DNA of 5,168 bases, from assembly GCA_027026295.1 (NCBI GenBank), contig JALVOR010000169.1:1-5168 (forward strand). Direction: 5' to 3'. The position numbers and the translations under genes were made by a program. Positions 1-4,984 of this stretch are shown here, one piece after another. Position 1 is the stretch's first letter. Each line of letters begins with the position of its first letter. Source of the stretch: Anaerolineales bacterium. GTDB lineage: Bacteria; Chloroflexota; Anaerolineae; Anaerolineales; DRMV01. The notes beneath the pieces were generated by a model. It was not told the origin of the DNA and did no database searches. It saw only the letters and a list, made by a program, of their open reading frames with translations.

Positions 1-1
1 G

Positions 2-1267
2 CTTTACATCGTGGGCGGTTTCGTGCGCGACCTGCTTTTGGAACGCCCCAGCCTGGATTTCGACTTGGTGGTGGAAGGCAACGCAATTGCCCTTGCCCGC
101 GCCCTCGGCAAACGCTATGGCGGGCGGGTGGTGGCGCACCGCAAGTTTGGCACGGCAAAATGGCAGATCGCCCCTATTCGAGAAAGCCTTGCTCGTGCCC
201 TCATCGCCTTCCTGCCTGCCGAAAGCAGCACTGCCCTCGACCCCGCTGACCTGCCCGACACCCTCGACCTGGTCACTGCCCGCACCGAGTTTTACACCCG
301 CCCCACCGCGCTGCCCACCGTCGCCCACGGCAGCATCAAACTCGATTTGCACCGCCGCGATTTCACCATCAACACCCTCGCCCTGCGCCTGGATGGGCGG
401 CACTACGGCGAACTGCACGATTACTGGGGCGGGCTGGAAGACCTGCAGCGTGGCATCATTCGGGTGCTGCATTCCCTTTCGTTCGTAGACGACCCCACGC
501 GGATGCTGCGGGCGGTGCGCTTTGAGCAGCGGTTTGGCTTCCACATTGAACCGCGCACGCTGCAACTGCTGGCCGAGGCGCGGGATTTGCTGGAAAAGGT
601 TTCGGGCGACCGCATTCGGCATGAACTCGATGCCATGCTCGACGAGCCGCGCGCCGCGGCGATGCTGGGGCGGCTGGCGCAGTTGGAACTGCTGGAAGCC
701 ATCCACCCTGCCCTGCGGTGGGACGGGGCCGCCCGCCAGCGGTTGCGGACGCTGTGGCGCACGCCTTGGCCGCCTTCCCCGCCGTGGGAGGAGGTGCCGC
801 CCGCTGTGGGGAACGCACCGCTGCGGCGGGCGCTGGGCTATGCCCTCTGGCTGATGGGGCTGGAAGTCGCCGAGGTGGAAGCCGCGGGCGAGCGGTTGGG
901 CTTCCCGCGGGCGTTGCAGGCCACTGTGGTGGGGGCGGCGGCGCTATGGGCTCGCCGCGCCGAACTGGCGCAGTATAGCCCCAGCGCCTTGACCTTTGAG
1001 GTGGAAAATCACCCCCTGGCGGCGGTATATGCCCTTTACTTGGCAGTGGGAGACCCTGCCCTGCGGGAACGGCTGGCACGCTATGCTGCCGAGTGGCGGC
1101 GGCTGCGCCCCCAAACCGACGGCCATGCCCTGCGGGCGTTGGGCGTGCCCCCCGGCCCGCGTTACAAGGAAATTTTACACACCCTGCGCGCCGCGTGGCT
1201 TGATGGGGAAATCCGCACCCCCGACGAAGAGCAGGTGCTTTTGCGACGGTTGCTCGCGGGAAAGTGA
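2..1267 (+). CDS. CCA tRNA nucleotidyltransferase / poly(A) polymerase family protein (5' partial)
   Basis: Family enzymes (class II nucleotidyltransferases) add CCA, or part of it, or A-tails, to RNA 3' ends in the cytoplasm. The frame is open to the left edge: bases 2-10 encode LYI, continuing into VGGFVRD, so the GTG at 11 is an internal valine and the true start lies outside. Visible family motifs: the nucleotide-binding GGFVRD (14-31), the metal-binding DFD carboxylates (56-64), FGTAKW (143-160), LDLVTARTEFY (263-295), RRDFTINTLA (353-382) and DPTRMLRAVRFEQRFGF (491-541), followed by a GDRIRHEL helix (605-628) that begins the neck/body. The C-terminal 180 or so residues are helical, Ala/Leu/Arg-rich and without a recognisable HD phosphohydrolase motif. 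Stop TGA is at 1265-1267. Some relatives carry DHH and CBS domains before this head domain, which would lie upstream and cannot be seen. The family call is firm; whether the activity is CCA-, CC- or A-adding, or poly(A), cannot be decided here. Confidence 0.93.
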   Translation, partial: LYIVGGFVRDLLLERPSLDFDLVVEGNAIALARALGKRYGGRVVAHRKFGTAKWQIAPIRESLARALIAFLPAESSTALDPADLPDTLDLVTARTEFYTRPTALPTVAHGSIKLDLHRRDFTINTLALRLDGRHYGELHDYWGGLEDLQRGIIRVLHSLSFVDDPTRMLRAVRFEQRFGFHIEPRTLQLLAEARDLLEKVSGDRIRHELDAMLDEPRAAAMLGRLAQLELLEAIHPALRWDGAARQRLRTLWRTPWPPSPPWEEVPPAVGNAPLRRALGYALWLMGLEVAEVEAAGERLGFPRALQATVVGAAALWARRAELAQYSPSALTFEVENHPLAAVYALYLAVGDPALRERLARYAAEWRRLRPQTDGHALRALGVPPGPRYKEILHTLRAAWLDGEIRTPDEEQVLLRRLLAGK

Positions 1268-1285
1268 CTGGGCGGGCAAACAGAC

Positions 1286-1320
1286 CACGGACGACACGGA
1301 TAATCGCGGATGCGCACGGA
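1286..1320. repeat. Short 10-bp-periodic CACGGA array
   Basis: Four copies of CACGGA or CGCGGA start at 1286, 1295, 1305 and 1315, that is at spacings of 9, 10 and 10 bp, and the last copy runs into TTTTT. It lies 18 bp after the stop codon of the nucleotidyltransferase gene. The shape resembles the degenerate CACGGATNA-type intergenic repeats I recall from environmental bacterial genomes; that resemblance is from memory. No T-rich hairpin or coding potential is evident, so its function is unknown. Confidence 0.55.
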
Positions 1321-1369
1321 TTTTTGAACGCTGAGTTCGCCAGGATGATGCCAGGGGCGCAAAAAAACT

Positions 1370-1379
1370 GTGATCCCTC
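1370..1379. repeat. Left copy of 10-bp direct repeat (probable target-site duplication)
   Basis: GTGATCCCTC is repeated exactly at 1564-1573. The match ends after 10 bases on both sides (T versus G before it, C versus T after it). Both copies directly abut the inverted-repeat ends of the 184-bp segment between them, as expected of a target-site duplication. Confidence 0.55.
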
Positions 1380-1563
1380 CTGACTGACTGACAAAACTCT
1401 GCCCCGTAGCCAATCTCTCCTATCCCCCGATGAGCCTCGCTCGGCCTTCGACTTGGCCTTCGACTTCGCTCAGCCTTCGACTTCGCTCAGCCCAGGCGCT
1501 CAGGCCGGGCGCTCGGCTCATCTAACACGAGAACCATCCAAATGAGATTTGTCAGTCAACGAG
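1380..1563. mobile_element. Putative MITE-like non-autonomous element, 184 bp
   Basis: The left end (1380-1395, CTGACTGACTGACAAA) and the reverse complement of the right end (1548-1563, CTCGTTGACTGACAAA) match at 13 of 16 positions, with an uninterrupted 11-bp core (1385-1395 and 1548-1558). The segment is bounded exactly by a 10-bp direct repeat, GTGATCCCTC. A second, nested inverted repeat, GATGAGCC (1429-1436) and GGCTCATC (1515-1522), encloses tandem repeats. There is no transposase or credible ORF inside, so any movement would depend on a transposase encoded elsewhere. Target duplications of roughly 9-12 bp are known for IS4/IS231-type elements, which makes such a transposase one possible driver; this is inference. 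The alternative is a structured intergenic repeat whose flanking match is coincidental. Confidence 0.5.
1445..1490. repeat. Tandem 17-bp repeat CCTTCGACTTCGCTCAG
   Basis: Two perfect, directly adjacent copies of CCTTCGACTTCGCTCAG lie at 1457-1473 and 1474-1490. They are preceded by a shortened, diverged copy, CCTTCGACTTGG (1445-1456). The tail CGCTCAG recurs at 1497-1503 and, as CGCTCGG, at 1510-1516. The block is the core of the inverted-repeat segment around it. The unit contains the self-complementary TCGA. It belongs to a sequence type I recall as scattered between genes in many environmental bacterial genomes. Copy number, spacing and the lack of unique spacers rule out a CRISPR array. 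Confidence 0.75.
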
Positions 1564-1573
1564 GTGATCCCTC
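1564..1573. repeat. Right copy of 10-bp direct repeat (probable target-site duplication)
   Basis: This is an exact copy of GTGATCCCTC at 1370-1379, immediately after the right inverted-repeat end of the 184-bp segment. Confidence 0.55.
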
Positions 1574-1623
1574 TGTGATGCTTTTGCGTGTGGTTGCAAG
1601 CGGCGCAAATTTGCAGAAAACAG

Positions 1624-1653
1624 CCCGCCGAGGTCATTTCCTCGGCGGGTTTT
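1624..1653. terminator. Rho-independent terminator between convergent genes
   Basis: A perfect 10-bp GC-rich stem, CCCGCCGAGG (1624-1633) with CCTCGGCGGG (1640-1649), has a 6-nt loop and is followed on the plus strand by TTTTCGTTGTTGTTT. On the minus strand the same hairpin is followed by GCTGTTTTC, so it can serve both directions. It lies between the convergent nucleotidyltransferase and DUF4349 genes, about 355 bp past the first stop and about 85 bp past the second. The long distance on the left is largely due to the inserted repeat segment. Confidence 0.85.
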
Positions 1654-1670
1654 CGTTGTTGTTTCTTCAT

Positions 1671-1693
1671 GGGGCGGGATGCTCATCCCGCCC
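1671..1693. repeat. Near-perfect palindrome / strong hairpin
   Basis: GGGCGGGATG (1672-1681) pairs exactly with CATCCCGCCC (1684-1693) across a 2-base centre, with flanking AT/AT pairs possible after a bulged G at 1671. No T-run follows on either strand, so it is not a classical terminator. It sits just past the 3' end of the minus-strand DUF4349 gene and could stabilise that mRNA end or help the adjacent terminator. The tight palindrome is also the form of a dispersed intergenic repeat. Confidence 0.6.
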
Positions 1694-1735
1694 ATTGAGG
1701 CAGGCATCTGACCGGCCTTATTGGCAAAGCGATGG

Positions 1736-2716
1736 TTATTTGCCCGCGTTTTCCTTGGGCGGCGCGGCGGGGGGCTTGCTTGTCGAAGGCTTCAGCCAGC
1801 GGCGGTAAGCCCAGCGCCCTACCCGCCATGTCGGGTATGCGAACACCAGCCCTAACACCAACAGCGTGGGCACGAAGTAAAGCAGCAGCCAGATGACTAC
1901 GTTGGCAATGCCGCGCAGGGTGCGCATCAGCATCAGCACCGCGTCCCGCGCGACACCGACGGGTTCCCAGCCGCCGATGTTGACCGGGCGCACCGCCGCA
2001 CTGGGGGTGAGGTTGACGGAAATCGCCGACATGGCTGCCGAGGTCTCCAGGTATTTCATGCGGCCTTTGACCTGCTCGATTTCGCCGCGCACCCGGCTGA
2101 GTTCCTGATAAACCGAGAGGACGTCTTCGGTGCTCACGGCATCATTCATGATGCGCTGCAGTTGCTCCTCGGTGGCTTGCAAATTCTTGAGGCGCGCTTG
2201 CAGGTCGACGTATTCCTCGGTGACATCCTGCCCCGAAATGGTGCGGCTCTCGATCTTTTCGGCCATATCGGAAATCTGGGCAACCGCCGCATCGAATTTT
2301 TCAGCGGGCACACGCACGGTGATCGAGCCGTAGGGCAGGGGCACGCCATCGGGAGAAAGGCGGGTGTTGACGTTGGCTTCGACTACGAAGCCGCCCATGC
2401 TTTCCGCCAGTTGGGCGATCTTGTCCACAGTGGCGGCAGAGTCTTTCACCACAATGTCCATATTGGCGTTGCGGATGACCAGCCGCTGAGCCACATCGGG
2501 CACATCGGCGGCGTTCAGTGAGGTATCGGCTGCCGAGATGGGTGCTATTGCCTCGCTGTCGCCCGTTCGGGAAGACAAGGAAGCCACCATTTCGTTGCTC
2601 CCGCCTTTTTCCGCGTCGGGGAAAGAAGTGGACTGTGCGCTGCCGCAGGCGCTCAGCAGTGCTGCAGCCAGCAGCCAGGTTGCGGCGAGCCAGATCCAGT
2701 ATCGGGTTTTCTTCAT
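1736..2716 (-). CDS. DUF4349 domain-containing lipoprotein with C-terminal membrane helix
   Basis: This is a 326-residue envelope protein of unknown biochemical function. The start is set at the ATG of MKKTRYW (2714-2716), because AGGAGG (2725-2730) lies 8 nt upstream; an in-frame ATG at 2743 would add only nine residues and lacks this placement. The N-terminus is a lipoprotein signal: MKK, a hydrophobic stretch, then lipobox LSAC with lipidated Cys24. A low-complexity spacer precedes the DUF4349 domain (about 78-236), with RLVIRNANM, GGFVVEAN, GSITVRVPAEKF, the hallmark GQDVTEEYVDLQARLKNLQ, then a coiled-coil stretch containing VYQELSRVRGEIEQVKGRM. A hydrophobic helix follows (about 270-294), then a basic RVGRWAYRRW segment and a Pro-rich tail, so the protein is probably anchored at both ends with DUF4349 outside. 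It lies 84 bp downstream of the kinase gene on the same strand, suggesting shared transcription. Family assignment is firm; function is not known. Confidence 0.92.
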   Translation of the reverse strand: MKKTRYWIWLAATWLLAAALLSACGSAQSTSFPDAEKGGSNEMVASLSSRTGDSEAIAPISAADTSLNAADVPDVAQRLVIRNANMDIVVKDSAATVDKIAQLAESMGGFVVEANVNTRLSPDGVPLPYGSITVRVPAEKFDAAVAQISDMAEKIESRTISGQDVTEEYVDLQARLKNLQATEEQLQRIMNDAVSTEDVLSVYQELSRVRGEIEQVKGRMKYLETSAAMSAISVNLTPSAAVRPVNIGGWEPVGVARDAVLMLMRTLRGIANVVIWLLLYFVPTLLVLGLVFAYPTWRVGRWAYRRWLKPSTSKPPAAPPKENAGK

Positions 2717-2724
2717 TTCGTTTT

Positions 2725-2730
2725 CCTCCT
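2725..2730 (-). promoter_or_regulatory. Ribosome binding site of the DUF4349 gene
   Basis: On the minus strand this is a consensus AGGAGG, 8 nt before the ATG at 2716. It decides the start in favour of MKKTRYW over the in-frame ATG at 2743. Confidence 0.85.
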
Positions 2731-2749
2731 GTGGGCAAGGCATTTGGTT

Positions 2750-2758
2750 TGTATATCA
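2750..2758 (-). promoter_or_regulatory. Candidate extended -10 promoter of the DUF4349 gene
   Basis: The minus strand reads TGATATACA, which fits an extended -10 (TGn followed by TATACA). Transcription would begin near 2743, giving a leader of about 27 nt that contains the ribosome binding site. No good -35 is seen; TTTCCC at the right distance is weak. It could give the lipoprotein gene expression independent of the kinase gene. Prediction only. Confidence 0.35.
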
Positions 2759-2770
2759 GACGCCTTGCTC

Positions 2771-2787
2771 GCGGGAAAAGTTCCCGC
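2771..2787 (-). promoter_or_regulatory. Intergenic hairpin between kinase and DUF4349 genes
   Basis: GCGGGAA (2771-2777) and TTCCCGC (2781-2787) form a 7-bp stem with a 3-nt loop, 13 bp after the kinase stop codon. On the minus strand no U-run follows, so it is a poor terminator. It may be an attenuating or mRNA-processing structure between the two genes. Confidence 0.35.
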
Positions 2788-2800
2788 TAACTGCGAAACT

Positions 2801-4909
2801 TCAGGGCAGGGGCCGCAGGGCGGCTTCCGGTTGCTCGCGAGCGCTTTTGAAGGGATTTTGTGTGATGAGCAGAGGTTTGTAGGTGACGCCCGCGCCAATC
2901 GTGCCAGCGGGAACATAGTAAAGAGCGATTTTTCCTTGCGGGTCGTTGATGTCTTGGTAGGCAAAGAAGAGGTAGGAGCCGTCGGGGCTCCAACGGGGCA
3001 CGCCGTAGCAACAGGTTTTCTCGCCGAGGGGCTTGATTTGCTCGCCGATGTAAGTGCCGCGGCTGTAGAGGTACATGTCGCCGAAGCCGCCGTTGCGCCA
3101 ATAGAGGGTAAACACGAACTGCTTGTCGCCATCCCAGTCGAAAGAAGAAATGCGAGGCGTTTGGTTGTAAGTGGTCAGGGGAAATCGGTGCCCCGGGAAG
3201 GTATGCTGGCGATAGATGCCCTCGCCGCAGACCGGGTTGAGGATCTCGATCTGGTCGCCGGCGCGGCCATTGCCGATGGGCACGGTGACGCGGGCAGCGA
3301 GGCGGCTGCCGTCTTTCGACCACAACACCTCGTGCATTTTATCTTGCACGAAGCGGGCGCAGAAGCCGGGCATCTTGGGCAGCAAATCGGGCGTGCGATG
3401 CTCTGCCAAAGCGCCGAGATCGAAGGTGGTGACGTACAGTTCGTTATCCAGCACGATGGCAACGGTTTTGCCGTCAGGCGAAACGCGGAAAGCATCCAAC
3501 GAATTGATGCCGTTGAAGCAGATGACGGGCTGCGGTTCGGGGCTTTCGGCGGAAAGCAGGAAAACACAACTGCCGTTGATGTAGAGCAGTTTGGTGGGGG
3601 TAAGCCATTGCAGGCCGTGTTTGTTACCGCCATCGGTGGTGGCGCGTTTGATTTTTCCCTCAAAGTTGAGGAGCCAGATATCGCCGTTGGCGACGAAGGC
3701 GATCAGATCGGTGCCGCCGATAGTCCTGCCGGTTACCATGAAGGAAGGCGTTGCCGTGGGGGCAGGGGTGAAAGTGGCGGTGGGTTCGGGCATCTGGGTG
3801 GCTGTGGGGGCTTTGGTGGCGGTGGGCTGGAAAGTCGCGGTCGCGGACGGTGCGAGCACCACTGTTGTGGCAGTGGGGAGGGCAGTGGCGGAAGGTGACG
3901 GCGTTGCCGTAACCGTAGGTGGGGCTGCAAACTGCCCTCGGCGGGTTGTCCACGCCACGGCGAGACCGCCCACCAGCAGTAGCGCAACCAACCCGAATCC
4001 CCACCATTTGCGCGAGCCGCCCTTCCTCTTGGGGCGTTGGGCTTTGATGGTCGGCGGAGAGATGGCGAGCAGCGTTTTTTCGTCGGCCAGGGGTTTGCCT
4101 TTGATGGCGGCTTCCAGGTCGTTGACCAGCGCTCCTGCGGTGGGGTAGCGCTTGTCGCGGTCTTTCGCCATGGCGCGTTCAATGATGCCCTGGTAGGTTT
4201 CTGGCAAGTCGGGGCGGTATTGCCTGATTTTGGGGATAGGTTCCTGCAAATGTTTGATAATGGCCTGGGCAGGGGTTTCGCCTTCGTAAGGCACATGCCC
4301 TGTGAGCATCTGGAACAGCAGCGCGCCGAGAGCATAGACGTCGGAGCGGCCGTCCAGGTCGCCGCCGTTAATTTGTTCGGGACTCATGTAGTAAGGGGTG
4401 CCTACGATGAGCGCTCCGGTGAGCGAGGTAGCGGCGGTATTCAGCCGGGCAATCCCGAAATCGGAAAGGTAAGCGGTGCCGTATTCGTCGAAAAGGATGT
4501 TGCCAGGTTTGATATCGCGGTGGATGATGCCGCGCTTGTGGGCTGCATCCAGTGCCGAAGCGACGTTGCGGAGCACTTTCAGCACTTCGGCAGGGTTCAT
4601 TGCTCCTCTGCTGAGGCGGTCGGAGAGCGTGCCGCCTTTCATCAGGCGCATCACGATGTAGAGGCCATCGTCGTAAGCGCCAAAATCGTACACCGGCACG
4701 ATGGCGGGGTGCTCCAGCGCAGCGATGGTGTGGGCTTCCCGCTCGAAGCGTTCGCGTGCCTGGGCGTCTTCTGCTGCCAGTGTTGCCGGAAGCACCTTGA
4801 TAGCGACCTCGCGCTGCATGACCGGGTCATATGCGCGATAAACGGCGGCTTGTCCCCCGCGTCCCAAAGTTTCCAGAATTTCGTATCGGCCAATGGTTTC
4901 AGGCTGCAC
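2801..4909 (-). CDS. Transmembrane Ser/Thr protein kinase (PknB-type) with propeller-like ectodomain
   Basis: This 702-residue membrane kinase should phosphorylate Ser/Thr on partner proteins in response to an outside signal. Start: GTG at 4907-4909, behind GAGGTG, giving MQPETIGRYEILETLGRGG. Kinase domain, about 9-270: Gly-rich loop GRGGQAAVY (16-24), Lys38 in VAIKVL, Glu58, catalytic loop HRDIKPGN (130-137, Asp132), DFG (150-152), SPE (176-178). It is an RD kinase with Thr158, Thr161, Ser162, Thr164 and Thr171 in the activation segment. After a basic juxtamembrane stretch comes one transmembrane helix (about 302-320), a Pro/Thr/Ala linker of PTAT-type units (330-390), then an ectodomain (about 395-702) with TolB/WD40-like propeller repeats: IAFVANGDIWLL, RVSPDGKTVAIV, LWSKDGSRLAA, RWSPDGSYLFF. 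All six cysteines (448, 464, 517, 561, 633, 634) lie in the ectodomain. PASTA repeats, usual in PknB of Gram-positives, are absent. The kinase call is firm; the ligand is unknown. Confidence 0.95.
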   Translation of the reverse strand: MQPETIGRYEILETLGRGGQAAVYRAYDPVMQREVAIKVLPATLAAEDAQARERFEREAHTIAALEHPAIVPVYDFGAYDDGLYIVMRLMKGGTLSDRLSRGAMNPAEVLKVLRNVASALDAAHKRGIIHRDIKPGNILFDEYGTAYLSDFGIARLNTAATSLTGALIVGTPYYMSPEQINGGDLDGRSDVYALGALLFQMLTGHVPYEGETPAQAIIKHLQEPIPKIRQYRPDLPETYQGIIERAMAKDRDKRYPTAGALVNDLEAAIKGKPLADEKTLLAISPPTIKAQRPKRKGGSRKWWGFGLVALLLVGGLAVAWTTRRGQFAAPPTVTATPSPSATALPTATTVVLAPSATATFQPTATKAPTATQMPEPTATFTPAPTATPSFMVTGRTIGGTDLIAFVANGDIWLLNFEGKIKRATTDGGNKHGLQWLTPTKLLYINGSCVFLLSAESPEPQPVICFNGINSLDAFRVSPDGKTVAIVLDNELYVTTFDLGALAEHRTPDLLPKMPGFCARFVQDKMHEVLWSKDGSRLAARVTVPIGNGRAGDQIEILNPVCGEGIYRQHTFPGHRFPLTTYNQTPRISSFDWDGDKQFVFTLYWRNGGFGDMYLYSRGTYIGEQIKPLGEKTCCYGVPRWSPDGSYLFFAYQDINDPQGKIALYYVPAGTIGAGVTYKPLLITQNPFKSAREQPEAALRPLP

Positions 4910-4913
4910 ACGC

Positions 4914-4919
4914 CACCTC
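4914..4919 (-). promoter_or_regulatory. Ribosome binding site of the kinase gene
   Basis: The minus strand reads GAGGTG; the GAGG core is 6 nt before the GTG at 4909. This supports the GTG start giving MQPETIGRYEIL. The other in-frame GTG (4919-4921) has no comparable upstream site. Confidence 0.65.
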
Positions 4920-4950
4920 ACAACACATAGGATTTTGCTGTTATGGTTTC

Positions 4951-4975
4951 TATAGTATAACCCACGTATGCTATA
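4951..4975. promoter_or_regulatory. Imperfect palindrome in the divergent promoter region (candidate operator)
   Basis: TATAGTATA (4951-4959) and TATGCTATA (4967-4975) are inverted repeats matching at 8 of 9 positions around a 7-bp centre. The palindrome overlaps the predicted -10 hexamers of both divergent genes, so a dimeric regulator bound here could control both. Much of the symmetry comes from the two promoter hexamers themselves, so a dedicated operator is only a possibility. Confidence 0.35.
4954..4959 (-). promoter_or_regulatory. Candidate -10 element of the kinase gene
   Basis: The minus strand reads TATACT, five of six matches to TATAAT. Transcription would start near 4947 and give a leader of about 38 nt carrying the kinase ribosome binding site. 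No convincing -35 is visible. Confidence 0.45.
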
Positions 4976-4977
4976 CT
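4969..4977 (+). promoter_or_regulatory. Extended -10 promoter of the ROK gene, probably leaderless
   Basis: TGCTATACT fits an extended -10 (TG, one base, TATACT). Seven bases separate the hexamer end (4977) from the ATG at 4985, so the transcript should begin at or within a base of the start codon. The bases between are TTGCTGC(G), with no purine-rich ribosome binding site. No good -35 is seen, which an extended -10 can tolerate. Confidence 0.5.
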
Positions 4978-4984
4978 TGCTGCG

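Noticed and set aside
456..1394. Long open frame on the minus strand, 312 codons
   Set aside because: It is antisense to the nucleotidyltransferase. Its translation is Pro/Ala/Arg-rich without any family motif, typical of a shadow frame in GC-rich DNA.
1445..1503. Possible CRISPR array
   Set aside because: The 17-bp copies are directly adjacent with no spacers, there are only two full copies, and no cas gene is near.
1583..1609. TTTGCG/CGCAAA inverted repeat as a possible small RNA or tRNA-like element
   Set aside because: The stem is only 6 bp with a 15-nt loop. There is no cloverleaf, conserved T-loop or clear promoter, so chance is sufficient.
1542..1808. Small plus-strand frame of 88 codons after the mobile segment
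   Set aside because: It runs across the inverted-repeat end, the terminator stem and the second hairpin, then into the antisense of the DUF4349 gene. No ribosome binding site or family motif is seen.
2717..2743. Earlier ATG for the DUF4349 protein at 2743
   Set aside because: The AGGAGG at 2725-2730 would then lie inside the coding region, and the extra MPCPQEENE would precede a standard MKK lipoprotein signal.
2744..3898. Open plus-strand frame of 384 codons
   Set aside because: It is antisense to the propeller half of the kinase. The Gly-rich product mirrors the Pro/Thr linker and SPDG repeats, and no recognisable domain is present.
4037..4930. Open plus-strand frame of 297 codons
   Set aside because: It is antisense to the conserved kinase domain, whose motifs are all intact on the minus strand.
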